Assembly (NCBI RefSeq): GCF_900102005.1
Contig: NZ_LT627736.1
Span: 1,674,001-1,738,000 of the forward strand
Reading direction: 5' to 3'
Source of the DNA: Microbacterium sp. LKL04
GTDB lineage: Bacteria; Actinomycetota; Actinomycetes; Actinomycetales; Microbacteriaceae
DNA: 64,000 nucleotides
Shown piece after piece: positions 29,170 through 39,485 of the stretch (position 1 is its first letter; each line of letters begins with the position of its first letter). The position numbers and the translations under genes are program-made. The notes under the pieces were generated by a model. That model ran no database searches and was not told where the DNA came from. It saw only the letters and a list, made by a program, of their open reading frames with translations.

Positions 29170-32100
29170 ACTCCGCCAAAGAAGCCATCGTCAGCGTCGT
29201 TCGCGAGTTCCGACGGGTTCCTCCGTTGCGCTCGGCTTTCGAGAAGACGGATCCCTACCGTCGGATGCGCCGGCTTCTGCATTCAGGGCTCGTGGACACC
29301 GGACTCTACGCCGCGCAGCTCGGAACCGAGTCGATCTCAGGCGAGGACGCGGCTCGACACTACGTGACCTACGGGCAGCACGCTGGACTGACGATCAACC
29401 CCCTCCTGGACGATCGAACGCTGCGTCGGCGACACGGCGGCGGCGATCGCTCGCCTGCCTATGACTATCTGTGGACGCGTTCTTGGAACACGCCAGTGAG
29501 TCCCCTCTGGGATGTGGTCGAGTACGCACGGCGTCATCCCGAGTCCATGGATCATCCGTCAGGACCAGTCGGCCATGTGTGGGAGCGCTGGACCCACGAT
29601 CCTGACCTTCGCGTTCCGGGCATCGAGAGCGAGGACGTGAGGGTCTCGGATGTCGTCAGCCACCAGCGTCGCTCTCTGGCGGAGTGGGGCGCCGCGGATG
29701 CACTGCGACTGCAGCGTCGTCTGCGGCGACACTTCAGCGGACAGCCGTCTATGGGAGCGTGGCCGACGAACGTCGTGCGCCCGACAGTGAGCATCGTCCT
29801 GGCGACATGGAATCGTGCCGGCCAGCTTCGCACCTCGGTCGATTCGGTGCTCGCCCAATCGTGGGCATCGTGGGAACTGATCATCGTCGACGACGGATCC
29901 TGGGATGACACTCCGGTCTTGGCCGACCTCCTGACGAAGCGGGACCCCAGGATCACCTATCTTGCTCGCGACCATCAGGGAGTCAGCGCTGCTCGGAACG
30001 CCGGCATCGCCGCTGCCAACGGGGAGTTCATCACCTTCCTGGACAGCGACAACGAATGGGAACCGCAGTTCCTCGAGAACATGATGGTCGGAATGCGGCA
30101 GAAGAATGCAGTTGCCGCGTTCGCCACCATCGAGATCGACAGGGACGGGCAGCGGTTCTATCGCGAGGCGCCGGCCTCGGCGGACGCGCTGGAACTCGGG
30201 AATGTCGTCGACCTCAACACGCTGGTGACTCGGGCAGAAGCGGTCCGAGCCATCGGCGGATTCGATACGAGCCTGGCGAGAGCCGTGGACTACGACGTCG
30301 TGCTCAGGTTGGCGGAACAGCATGAGATCCACCACATTCCTGTCCTCGGCGCCATCTACCGTGAGCGCGAGGACGATCCTGATCGGATCTCCGTGGCGCA
30401 GCCGCTCGGTTGGAACACGCTGGTTCGACAGCGAAGCGTGATCGATCTAGAGTCCGTCAGCGAAGAAGACCTGTCTCCCGGCGTGATGCTCGTCATCGTT
30501 TTGACCGATCACGATCCCCTCCTGGAGGAGAAGCTCGCCGAGCTGACCGCTCTCGCATCGCGTTGCGACGCCAGTATCCGGCTCGCCATGATCGCCCCCA
30601 CTCCGTCGGAGTGGTCGCTCGCGAAAGCGCTCGAAGAGCGTCTCCCCACGGTGCGCGCGCGGTTGTTCCCGCAGAGGGAGCCCTTCAGCTACGTCGTGGC
30701 GCGCATGCTCGCGGACGTCGACCGTGAGGGTTTCGTCGTGATCGAACCAGCGGTTCGTTTCGATGCGGGAACGCTGACAACGCTCCTGGAGAGCTCGACC
30801 AGCCTGGGACACCGTGTCGTCGCACCGCTCCGCGTTCACGACGATGGAACAGTCGTGTCGGCCGGATCGACGTTCGCGAAGCGCGCGACCGCCCCGATGG
30901 AGTTCCTCAGCCGCCACCCAATCGAGGATGCAGAGCGCCTCGGTGCGGAAATCACGGTGCCTGCCGTCAGTGGCCGGACGTTCGCGATAGGAACCCGCCA
31001 TCTGCTCGACATCGGCGGGCTGAACCCGCTGCTGTACAACGAATACGATCTCCCCGCGATGTGCGTAGCTCTTCGCGAGCAGGATGCACGATTCGAATTC
31101 GTGACCCTGACTGACGTCAGGATGCGAGTGATCGACTTGGCGAGCGATTTCGAGGCCATCGACCCCGTGGGGAGCCTCCAGGCGATTCGGACGGTGACGG
31201 CGACGATCACCCCGACCGACCTGGCGGAGCTCTACTCGCGCGTCGGCCTTGAAGTGAGTCATCTCCTCGGCGTCTCCGCCCCGGAAGACGCGAGCGGCAC
31301 GTCGCTGCGAAAACGTCTTCACCCGGTCGTCGTTCGCGCACGCCGTAACGTCGTCGTCGAGGGTAAGGAGTTCCCGCGGCTCCGCTGGGCTCTGCGAATC
31401 GCCGCGCCGGCGTTCCCTGTCGGCGGCACGTGGGGAGACACGCACTTCGCACGGTCACTCGCCAAGGGCCTCGAGAGCCTCGGACAGGAAGTCGTCATCG
31501 ATCATCACAACGTGGATGCGCGACCGACGTCATACCTCGACGACGTCACTCTCGTCATTCGCGGGCTCGATCATGTGGAGCCCGTCACGGGCGGGGTCTC
31601 GATGCTGTGGGTCATCAGCCACCCCGAGCAGGTGACGCGAAAAGAAGCGGCTGTGTTCGACCGCGTTTTCGCGGCCTCCATCAGCTGGTCGGAGCAGGTG
31701 AGCGTTCGGTGGGGTGTCCCCGTCACCCCCCTCCTCCAATGCACGGATCCAGCGGTCTTCCACCCGAACGACACACCCCGGCGCTCAGACGTGGTGTTCG
31801 TAGGGAAGAGTCGTGGAGTGGCACGCCCCGCGGTCGTCTATCCCGTCCGCGCCGGAATCCCGCTTCGCGTGTTCGGAGGGGAATGGGAGGGCATACTCCC
31901 GGACGGCTATGTCGAGGCGGAGTATGTCGACAACGCGAGCCTGGGCGAGCTCTACGGACGCGCGGGCGCAGTGCTCAATGACCACTGGAACGACATGCGC
32001 CATCAGGGGTTCATTTCCAACCGCGTTTTCGACGTCGTGGCAGCTGGCGGTCGCGTCCTCAGCGATCGGGTCGAGGGCTTGGCGGACGTCTTCGGTGACG

Positions 32101-32306
32101 CGGTGGTCACCTACGAGACTCCGATGGACCTCGTCGATCTCCTCCGGAGCGACCTCGATGGGGTGTTCCCCGCTGAATCCGAGCTGCGACAGCATGCCCA
32201 ACGCATCGCACGCGATCATTCGTTCCGCGCGCGGGCGAGAGTTCTGCTCGAAGCAGCCGTTGAACAGCTTGCCGGGAGCACCGCAGCGCAAGAAAACCGG
32301 ATCTGA
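29166..32306 (+). CDS. 1046-residue multi-domain glycosyltransferase: GT2, second GT2-like domain, GT-B
   Basis: Residues 1-200 hold a helical glycan-enzyme-associated region (HYVTYGQHAGLTINPLLD). Residues about 205-410 are a GT2 domain with VSIVLATWNRAGQLRTSV, IIVDDGSWDDT and the metal-binding FLDSDNEW. Residues about 440-690 look like a second, degenerate GT2 fold without an obvious DXD. Residues about 735-1040 form a GT-B domain of the CgeB-like type, with GGTWGDTHFARSLAKGL, VVFVGKSRG and RHQGFISNRVFDVVAAGGRVLSD. Such proteins build repeating or branched units using two sugars. It overlaps the RgpF-like gene by four bases. Composition is atypical for the window. Confidence 0.82.
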   Translation: MNSAKEAIVSVVREFRRVPPLRSAFEKTDPYRRMRRLLHSGLVDTGLYAAQLGTESISGEDAARHYVTYGQHAGLTINPLLDDRTLRRRHGGGDRSPAYDYLWTRSWNTPVSPLWDVVEYARRHPESMDHPSGPVGHVWERWTHDPDLRVPGIESEDVRVSDVVSHQRRSLAEWGAADALRLQRRLRRHFSGQPSMGAWPTNVVRPTVSIVLATWNRAGQLRTSVDSVLAQSWASWELIIVDDGSWDDTPVLADLLTKRDPRITYLARDHQGVSAARNAGIAAANGEFITFLDSDNEWEPQFLENMMVGMRQKNAVAAFATIEIDRDGQRFYREAPASADALELGNVVDLNTLVTRAEAVRAIGGFDTSLARAVDYDVVLRLAEQHEIHHIPVLGAIYREREDDPDRISVAQPLGWNTLVRQRSVIDLESVSEEDLSPGVMLVIVLTDHDPLLEEKLAELTALASRCDASIRLAMIAPTPSEWSLAKALEERLPTVRARLFPQREPFSYVVARMLADVDREGFVVIEPAVRFDAGTLTTLLESSTSLGHRVVAPLRVHDDGTVVSAGSTFAKRATAPMEFLSRHPIEDAERLGAEITVPAVSGRTFAIGTRHLLDIGGLNPLLYNEYDLPAMCVALREQDARFEFVTLTDVRMRVIDLASDFEAIDPVGSLQAIRTVTATITPTDLAELYSRVGLEVSHLLGVSAPEDASGTSLRKRLHPVVVRARRNVVVEGKEFPRLRWALRIAAPAFPVGGTWGDTHFARSLAKGLESLGQEVVIDHHNVDARPTSYLDDVTLVIRGLDHVEPVTGGVSMLWVISHPEQVTRKEAAVFDRVFAASISWSEQVSVRWGVPVTPLLQCTDPAVFHPNDTPRRSDVVFVGKSRGVARPAVVYPVRAGIPLRVFGGEWEGILPDGYVEAEYVDNASLGELYGRAGAVLNDHWNDMRHQGFISNRVFDVVAAGGRVLSDRVEGLADVFGDAVVTYETPMDLVDLLRSDLDGVFPAESELRQHAQRIARDHSFRARARVLLEAAVEQLAGSTAAQENRI

Positions 32307-32324
32307 GCTTACCCGGGAGGGAGC

Positions 32325-33248
32325 TCAGCGATCCGACTGGGGCTCATCGCCGCGTGGCAGTGGTTGCTTCCTGGTGGTCAGCGACAGGCCGAGCGCGAGG
32401 CCGGCCGCGTCGGCCAGCGTCATGAGGATGCGGCTCACGAGCGCAAGGCTCAGGGCCGCACTGGCTCCGACGAGACTGGACAGTGCGAGAACGAGGGCCG
32501 CTTCGCGCGCCCCCAGGCCTCCGGGAGCGATGATGACCAGGAACCCGACGAGCCACGCGAAGGCGAACGCCCCTGCCGCGAGGGGGTAGCCGACACCCGG
32601 GGCCAGCTGCACGAGCAACAGCCACGCCTGAAGTCCGAGCAGCAGCCACATCACGAGTGACCACGCCGCCGACGCGACGAGTGCGCGGGGCGCGATGGCT
32701 ACGGGCTCCTCGTTGCGACGGGTCACTCGGAAGGCGAGACGGACGATCCGGCGCAGAACGGCAGGAACAAGGCATGCCAGGAGGAGGAGGGCCACGACGA
32801 TCGCCCACCAGTTGCGGAGCAGCGCTGTCGGGTCCGAGAGCACGAGCCCGAGTACGCCGACCACGCCCGACATGACGACACCGACGAGCATGGCGACGAT
32901 GGATGCGGTGAGCGATCGCGGACGTGAGATCCCGTGGTCTCGCGCGAATTCCGCCTGAGCGAGAACCGGCCACACCGCACCCGGAACGTATTTGCCGACC
33001 TGAGAGATCATGAACACGCGCGTCGAGTCGCGCAGCGGGACCTCGAGACCGACGGAGCGCATGATGGCCCGCCATGACAGTCCGTTCGCGAACAGTCCGA
33101 CGATGCAGCAGAGAGCGGCGAGCGCCACGACGCCTAGATCGAGATCCTGCAATGCGTCGATGAAGCTGTCCCACGAGGCGACGACCGCGACGACGAGAAG
33201 AACCAACGCCACGGCGACGAACGCCCAGCGGATGATCGCCCGCTTCAT
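32325..33248 (-). CDS. Flippase-like membrane protein (lysylphosphatidylglycerol synthase TM-region family)
   Basis: This 307-residue protein has about eight transmembrane helices and fits PF03706. The conserved segments are QVGKYVPGAVWPVLAQAEFARDHG near residue 88 and VIIAPGGLGAREAALVLAL near 240. Family members in glycan clusters may move or anchor lipid-linked sugars, but most lack a tested role. The start overlaps the upstream epimerase by four bases. It ends 18 bases from the convergent multi-domain glycosyltransferase, with no hairpin evident between them. Confidence 0.83.
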   Translation of the reverse strand: MKRAIIRWAFVAVALVLLVVAVVASWDSFIDALQDLDLGVVALAALCCIVGLFANGLSWRAIMRSVGLEVPLRDSTRVFMISQVGKYVPGAVWPVLAQAEFARDHGISRPRSLTASIVAMLVGVVMSGVVGVLGLVLSDPTALLRNWWAIVVALLLLACLVPAVLRRIVRLAFRVTRRNEEPVAIAPRALVASAAWSLVMWLLLGLQAWLLLVQLAPGVGYPLAAGAFAFAWLVGFLVIIAPGGLGAREAALVLALSSLVGASAALSLALVSRILMTLADAAGLALGLSLTTRKQPLPRGDEPQSDR

Positions 33249-34123
33249 TCGGCGAGCCAGTTCCACATGAGGCGAACGCCGTCTTCGAGAGGGGTGCGAG
33301 CCTCCCAGCCGATGGTCCGCGCCGCTTCCGAGACGTTCAGCCACGTCGAGGGGACGTCGACACCGCGCGCGGGCAGGTGCTCGACGTCGAACGGGTGGCT
33401 GTCGCCGACGACCGACCGCAGGACGCTCAGCAGCTCATCGAGGCTGGTCGGCACTCCGGAGCCGACGTTCAGAAGCGCCGGGGCGGCGTCGGTGCCGGCC
33501 ACCGCCGTCACGGCTCGAGCGACGTCGTCGACGTAGACGTAGTCCCGGGCCACGTCCCCAGAACCGAGGAGTTTGATCGACTCCCCCTGCAGGATCGCGC
33601 GCATCCAGAATGCCAGGACACCCTGGCCTCGCGCGCCCTTCTGGCCGGGTCCATAGGCGTTCGCCACCCGCAGGACAGTGTGGCTCAGCCCGGAAGCGCG
33701 GAGCACGTCCTCTTGCGCGAGCTTGTACCGTCCGTACGCGGACGACGGGCCTACTGGGGAGGTCTCGGAGTGCGGAGCCGGGTCCTGGATGTCGTAGGCG
33801 GTGCCCCCCGAGCCGAGGAGCACGACGTGCTGATCGGGCGACGCGGCGGAGACGGCATCGAGGACACTGCGGAAGTCGTCGAGCTCGTCCTCGACGAGAT
33901 CGGGGCGTTCGTGAGCCAGCAACGGGCTGAGCGATCCGGCCGCCCACACCAGGTGGCCACTGGACGCTGCATCGGTAGCGAGGATGCCGTCGCTCACGAG
34001 CGGGCGAGAGCGTCCGAATTCGGCGATACTCCGACCCTCGGAACGTGCGATCCGGGCGACCGCCGAGCCCAGAAATCCTGCGGACCCGACAACCGAGATG
34101 TCATACACTTTGATTTTGGCCAC
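33245..34123 (-). CDS. NAD-dependent epimerase/dehydratase (extended SDR)
   Basis: This 292-residue nucleotide-sugar-type SDR has the Rossmann motif VGSAGFLGSAVA near residue 12, a catalytic YGRYK (YXXXK) near 131 and the substrate-side segment DYVYVDDVARAV near 188. It resembles UDP-glucose/UDP-GlcNAc 4-epimerases but is shorter, so the sugar substrate is not assignable. The GTG start is uncertain: a second in-frame GTG five codons later (34108) is possible, and neither has a good ribosome site. Coupled to the flippase-like gene by a four-base overlap. Confidence 0.85.
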   Translation of the reverse strand: MAKIKVYDISVVGSAGFLGSAVARIARSEGRSIAEFGRSRPLVSDGILATDAASSGHLVWAAGSLSPLLAHERPDLVEDELDDFRSVLDAVSAASPDQHVVLLGSGGTAYDIQDPAPHSETSPVGPSSAYGRYKLAQEDVLRASGLSHTVLRVANAYGPGQKGARGQGVLAFWMRAILQGESIKLLGSGDVARDYVYVDDVARAVTAVAGTDAAPALLNVGSGVPTSLDELLSVLRSVVGDSHPFDVEHLPARGVDVPSTWLNVSEAARTIGWEARTPLEDGVRLMWNWLAE

Positions 34124-34150
34124 CGCCCCTTACGTCGGGATTTCCATCCT

Positions 34151-35323
34151 ATGCCCAAGCCCCGTGTGCTCGTTCTGACATCGACGTTCCCCGCGCGGGC
34201 GGGCGACGGCACTCCGGCGTTCGTCGCTGACCTCGCCCTCGGCCTCGGCTCCGACCACGACGTGCGGATCCTCGCACCCGCGGTGCCGGGCGGAGCCCCG
34301 CGCGAGCGCCTCTCCGACTCGGTCGACGTGTTCCGCTACCGCTTCTTCCCGCGACGCTGGGAGGACCTGGCCGACGGTGCGATCCTCGAGAACGTGCGAT
34401 CGAGGCGTTCCCGCCTCGTGCAGGTCCCGTTCTTCCTCCTCGGTCAGGCGATCGCCGTCAGGCGCGAAGTCCGGCGGTTCCGTCCGGACGTCGTCCACGC
34501 CCACTGGATCATCCCCCAAGGCGTGGTTGCGCGAGCGGTCGGCGGGCGCGTCCCGATGATCGTGACGACGCTCGGCGGCGACCTCTACGCGCTCGGCGCC
34601 AAGCCCTTGCGGGCAGCGAAGTCCTGGGTCCTGCGGAACGCTCGCGCGGTGACCGTGATGAACCAGGACATGCGCGACAAGGCGATCGAGCTCGGCAGCA
34701 CACCCGAGACCACTCACGTCATGCCGATGGGCGCCCACCTGCAGGACGATCTCAGCGACGTCGAAACCGTCAGCGGCAGCGGGGCGCTCCGCGTCCTCGC
34801 GGTCGGGCGCCTCGTCGAGAAGAAGGGCTTCGACGTCCTGCTCCGCGCTCTCCGGCGCTCGGACCTCGCCTATGAGTTGGTCATCGTCGGTGACGGTCCC
34901 GAGATGGACTCTCTGCGCCGCGCGGCGGACGGGCTCCCCGTCACCTTCGCCGGACAGCTCGGCCGGGACTCCCTCATGGAGCGGTACGCCGCGGCCGACG
35001 TCGTCGCGTTCCCCTCCCGGCGGGCGGCGTCCGGCGACCAGGACGGTCTCCCGGTCGCTCTTCTCGAGGCGATGGGCTCGGGCCGCGCCGTCGTCGTGTC
35101 GGATCTCCCCGGCCTCAACGAGGCCGTGCAGGACGAGGCATCCGGTCTCGTCGTCCCTGCGGAGGACGAACGCGCCCTCGCCGACGCCCTGGCCCGGCTG
35201 GACGGCGACGCCGCGCTCCGCCGACGCCTCGGGGACGCGGCGCGTGACCGCGCACACGAGTACTCGATCCCCGCCACCGTCGAGAAGTACCGCGCTCTGC
35301 TCTCCACCGTCCTCGGCCGCTGA
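34151..35323 (+). CDS. GT4-family glycosyltransferase
   Basis: This 390-residue GT-B enzyme begins PRVLVLTSTFPARAGDGTPAFV and has VVHAHWIIPQGVVAR near residue 115, VLAVGRLVEKKGFDVLLRAL near 217, DVVAFPSRRAASGDQDGLPVALLEAMGSG near 285 and the nucleotide-binding E-rich segment typical of GT4. Substrate is unknown; mannosyl- or glucosyltransferase activity is common in this class. It is transcribed alone on the plus strand, 27 bases from the divergent epimerase gene, and ends 10 bases from the convergent ABC ATPase gene. Confidence 0.88.
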   Translation: MPKPRVLVLTSTFPARAGDGTPAFVADLALGLGSDHDVRILAPAVPGGAPRERLSDSVDVFRYRFFPRRWEDLADGAILENVRSRRSRLVQVPFFLLGQAIAVRREVRRFRPDVVHAHWIIPQGVVARAVGGRVPMIVTTLGGDLYALGAKPLRAAKSWVLRNARAVTVMNQDMRDKAIELGSTPETTHVMPMGAHLQDDLSDVETVSGSGALRVLAVGRLVEKKGFDVLLRALRRSDLAYELVIVGDGPEMDSLRRAADGLPVTFAGQLGRDSLMERYAAADVVAFPSRRAASGDQDGLPVALLEAMGSGRAVVVSDLPGLNEAVQDEASGLVVPAEDERALADALARLDGDAALRRRLGDAARDRAHEYSIPATVEKYRALLSTVLGR

Positions 35324-35333
35324 GGCCGGCCGA

Positions 35334-36086
35334 TCAGGGAATCGGGTTGTCGGCGTTGTACTGAGAGATGATCTCGTCGATCGGCCCGTCAGCCACCAGT
35401 TGGTGATCCCGGATGTAGAGCCCCCGGCGGCAGAAGCGACGCAGGTCCTTCTCGTTGTGGCTCACGAAGAAGAGGGTCCGGCCCTCCGCGAGGAGTTCGT
35501 CGATCCGCTGGTAGCACTTCGCGCGGAAGGCTCGGTCGCCGACCGCCAGCACTTCGTCGACGAGGAGGATCGGCTCATCGAGCTGCGACACCACGGAGAA
35601 CGCCAGGCGCACCTTCATCCCGTTCGACAGGTGCTTGTACGGCGCATCCTGGAACTGCTCCAGTTCTGCGAAGGCGATGATCTCGTCGTACCGGGCCGCC
35701 ACCTCGGCCGCCGACATCCCGTGCAGTCCCGCGGTCAGGCGGACGTTCTCGCGCACCGTGAGGTCGCCGACGAATCCGCCCGTCAGTTCGATGAGGGGGG
35801 CCACCCCGGCGTGGACGCGGACGCTGCCCTCGTCGGGGAGGAGGACACCCGCGACGAGCTTGAGCAGGGTCGACTTCCCCTGCCCGTTCTTGCCGACGAC
35901 GCCGATCGACTCACCGGCATCCACTCGGAAACTCACATCGCGCAGGGCCCAGAACTCCCCCGGGCGCGACCGGCGAGACGCATCCGCGAACATGTCCTTG
36001 ATACTGCGCCGGCCCCTGCGGTTGCGCCGGAAACGCACCCCGAGGTCGTCGACCTCGATGGCGACGGCCACTGCCTCGTCGGTCAT
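35334..36086 (-). CDS. Polysaccharide ABC exporter ATPase, Wzt-type (system 1)
   Basis: This 250-residue ATPase energises export of an undecaprenyl-linked glycan. It has VVGKNGQGKSTLLKLV (Walker A) near residue 62, HLSNGMKVRLAFS (signature) near 149 and ILLVDEVLAVGD (Walker B) near 173. It lacks the C-terminal carbohydrate-recognition domain of longer Wzt proteins, as in the mycobacterial galactan exporter Rv3781. Only one base separates it from the upstream permease, and glf lies just before that, linking this exporter to the galactofuranose polymer. Confidence 0.92.
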   Translation of the reverse strand: MTDEAVAVAIEVDDLGVRFRRNRRGRRSIKDMFADASRRSRPGEFWALRDVSFRVDAGESIGVVGKNGQGKSTLLKLVAGVLLPDEGSVRVHAGVAPLIELTGGFVGDLTVRENVRLTAGLHGMSAAEVAARYDEIIAFAELEQFQDAPYKHLSNGMKVRLAFSVVSQLDEPILLVDEVLAVGDRAFRAKCYQRIDELLAEGRTLFFVSHNEKDLRRFCRRGLYIRDHQLVADGPIDEIISQYNADNPIP

Positions 36087-36087
36087 C

Positions 36088-36867
36088 TCAGAGTTCCTTC
36101 AGGAGAGGGCGTTCCAGTCGGCGGAACGAGAATGCGCCGACGACGAGGAGAGCGACAGTGATGAGGACCGAGATGAGCACCGCGTACGGGTCCCACTGGT
36201 CGGGGAAGAACCCGGTCCGGTACAGCACGAACACGCCCGCGAGCGGGTTGAACGCGCCGACCGTGGCGAAGGCGCCCGGTAGGTCGTCCAGGGCGTAGAT
36301 GATCGGAGACGCGTAGAACAGCGCGCGCAGGATCAGGCGCGTGGTCCTCTCGAGATCCGTGAAGAGGACGCACAGCGGCGCGATGAGGAGGCCGATACCG
36401 ACCAGGAGCGCCGTCTGCAGGAGTATGCCGACGGGAAAGAGAAGGATGCCCCATCCCACCGTGGCGCCGGAGAACACGGCGAACGCGGCGAGCACCGGCG
36501 TAGCGAGGAGGAACTCGATGCCCTTGCTCAGGACGATCCGGTTCACCCAGATCGACCGCGGGATGGACGTCGACCTGACGAGCCGCGCATCCTTCGTGAA
36601 CGCGCGGGTGAAATCGGTGACGGTCGAGTTGAACCACACCCACGGCAGGAGGGCCGACAGGAGGAAGACGATGTACGGCGTCGCGCCGACGGTCCGGTCG
36701 AACACCTGGGTGAAGACGAACCAGTAGATCAGGCTCATCACCAACGGGTCGAGGATCGACCACAGGTAACCGAGCCAGCTCGTCGCGTAACGGACTCGGA
36801 GGTCGCGCGCCGACAGCAACCACAGCGAGTGGACGTACCGTCGACGCGCTGATCCCGAGCCGCTCAT
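36088..36867 (-). CDS. Polysaccharide ABC exporter permease, Wzm-type (system 1)
   Basis: This ABC-2 type permease of about 259 residues has six transmembrane helices after a cytoplasmic start (LLSARDLRVRYATSWLGYLWSILDPL, the typical Wzm entry). It forms the membrane channel with the ATPase encoded next. ATG 36867 is preferred, but a GTG four codons upstream (36879) is possible and neither has a clear ribosome site. It lies in a minus-strand run glf - permease - ATPase, matching the mycobacterial galactan export locus. Confidence 0.9.
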   Translation of the reverse strand: MSGSGSARRRYVHSLWLLSARDLRVRYATSWLGYLWSILDPLVMSLIYWFVFTQVFDRTVGATPYIVFLLSALLPWVWFNSTVTDFTRAFTKDARLVRSTSIPRSIWVNRIVLSKGIEFLLATPVLAAFAVFSGATVGWGILLFPVGILLQTALLVGIGLLIAPLCVLFTDLERTTRLILRALFYASPIIYALDDLPGAFATVGAFNPLAGVFVLYRTGFFPDQWDPYAVLISVLITVALLVVGAFSFRRLERPLLKEL

Positions 36868-36917
36868 CCGGCTGAGCACAGGAGTAACAGAGACTCAGGT
36901 CGCACGACGAGGCGCGC

Positions 36918-38075
<1,158 letters not shown>

Positions 38076-38143
38076 TCATTTCTCGAGCCGGAGGCTCACA
38101 GTCGCTTCCCGCGCCATCGACGGCGCGCAGTCACAGGCGACCC

Positions 38144-38149
38144 ATACTA
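38144..38149 (-). promoter_or_regulatory. Possible -10 element of glf operon
   Basis: TAGTAT on the minus strand would start transcription about 75 bases before glf. No convincing -35 hexamer is seen. The rest of the 103-base gap (38064-38166) shows nothing recognisable. Confidence 0.35.
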
Positions 38150-38166
38150 ACCGTGCGGTGCGGCAA

Positions 38167-39297
38167 TCACCGGACGCGCGTGGCCTCGGCAGGGTCGTCG
38201 TCGACGACGCCGACCGACTCCTCATGCGCGATCCGCGCCCCCGCGATCGGTACACCGCCCGTGACGGGTGCGACGCCCGCCGCGTGCGGGGCGAGCGGGA
38301 CGGACGGGTGGCGGGAGATGTCCGCATCGCTGACGTCGTTCGGATCGAGCAGACGCTCCGGCGAGTACTGGACGAGTTTGATGCGCTCGAGGGCATCCTC
38401 CATCAGGGTCCGGTTCGTCCGGAGCATGTCGGAGATGACCAGCAGCGCGACGCTCAGCAGCGCACCCACGAGCATCGCGGAACCGAAGATGAGCGACTGG
38501 ATGTGCTCACCGGCGAGCCCCAACCAGGTGAGGATCAGGAACCGACCGAACGGCACCAGCGCCCCGATGGCGAAGACCACGGCGAGGGTCAGGAACACCG
38601 CGTGCGGCTTGAACATGATGTAGCTGCGCATGATCGCCTGACCGGAGCGGGCCATGTGCTGGAAAATGTTCTTGAACAGACGCGATTCCCGCGTCTTGGG
38701 GTTGGTCTTGATCGGCACGCTCGCGATGCGAAGTCGCTTGTTGCCCGCCTGGATGATCGTCTCCATGCAGTAACTGAACTGCGTCACGACGTTCAGTCGG
38801 ATGAGCGATTCGCGCGAGTACGCACGGAAGCCGCTCGCGGCATCCGGCAGGTCCGTCTCGGCCGCGAAGTTGACGACGGAGCTGCCGACGCCCTGCATCA
38901 CCTTCTTGAAACCGGAGAAGTGCTCGATCGTCTTGGTCTGGCGGTCGCCGATCGCGATGTCGGCCTCGCCGCGCAGAAGCGGCTGAACCAGATCTGCGAT
39001 GCGCTCCTGGGGGTACTGATTGTCGCCGTCCGTGTTGACGACGATGTCGGCGCCGTGCTGGAGGGCGTAGTCGACGCCGTCTCGGAACGACCGGGCAAGG
39101 CCCATATTGCGCGTGTGGAACACGAAGTGCTCGACCCCGAGCGAACGGGCGACCTCCACCGTGCGGTCACTCGACCCGTCGTCGACGACGAGGATGTGGA
39201 TCTCGTCGATTCCGGGGATCTCCTTGGGGATGCCGGCGAGGACGAGAGGGAGAGTCTGCTCCTCATTGAGGCAGGGGATCTGCACGAACAGGCGCAT
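38167..39297 (-). CDS. Polyprenyl-phosphate-type GT2 glycosyltransferase with two TM helices
   Basis: This 376-residue enzyme has a DPM/ArnC-like GT2 domain: FVQIPCLNEEQTLPLVL at the start, HILVVDDGSSDRT near residue 35, the metal-binding IVVNTDGDNQYP near 84 and IGDRQT near 115. Two hydrophobic helices near residues 235-305 anchor it. It probably charges polyprenyl phosphate with a sugar for use outside the membrane, a natural partner of the GT-C-like protein encoded divergently. A disordered tail of about 50 residues ends it. ATG 39297 is chosen for the GAAGGAA site upstream. Confidence 0.88.
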   Translation of the reverse strand: MRLFVQIPCLNEEQTLPLVLAGIPKEIPGIDEIHILVVDDGSSDRTVEVARSLGVEHFVFHTRNMGLARSFRDGVDYALQHGADIVVNTDGDNQYPQERIADLVQPLLRGEADIAIGDRQTKTIEHFSGFKKVMQGVGSSVVNFAAETDLPDAASGFRAYSRESLIRLNVVTQFSYCMETIIQAGNKRLRIASVPIKTNPKTRESRLFKNIFQHMARSGQAIMRSYIMFKPHAVFLTLAVVFAIGALVPFGRFLILTWLGLAGEHIQSLIFGSAMLVGALLSVALLVISDMLRTNRTLMEDALERIKLVQYSPERLLDPNDVSDADISRHPSVPLAPHAAGVAPVTGGVPIAGARIAHEESVGVVDDDPAEATRVR

Positions 39298-39365
39298 CGG
39301 TTTGGTTCCTTCGTAGTCACGGCCTCGCACCTCACCGGAGCGTCCCCCGATCGTGCGACCCCGTC

Positions 39366-39371
39366 AGTCTA
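39366..39371 (-). promoter_or_regulatory. -10 element for the polyprenyl-phosphate GT2 gene
   Basis: TAGACT on the minus strand gives a leader of about 60 bases before ATG 39297. It lies in the 188-base divergent gap 39298-39485. Confidence 0.4.
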
Positions 39372-39439
39372 CCGGCGGGACCTCCATCGCCTCCGTGGGC
39401 GCACGAGAGCGCTTCCAGGTCCGGTCCCGACTCCGCGGC

Positions 39440-39445
39440 TAACAT
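39440..39445 (+). promoter_or_regulatory. -10 element for the GT-C-like membrane protein gene
   Basis: TAACAT on the plus strand gives a leader of about 34 bases before GTG 39486. Confidence 0.4.
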
Positions 39446-39485
39446 GGCTCCGGGACAACGCCCCCGAAGAGAAGAGATACGTTTC

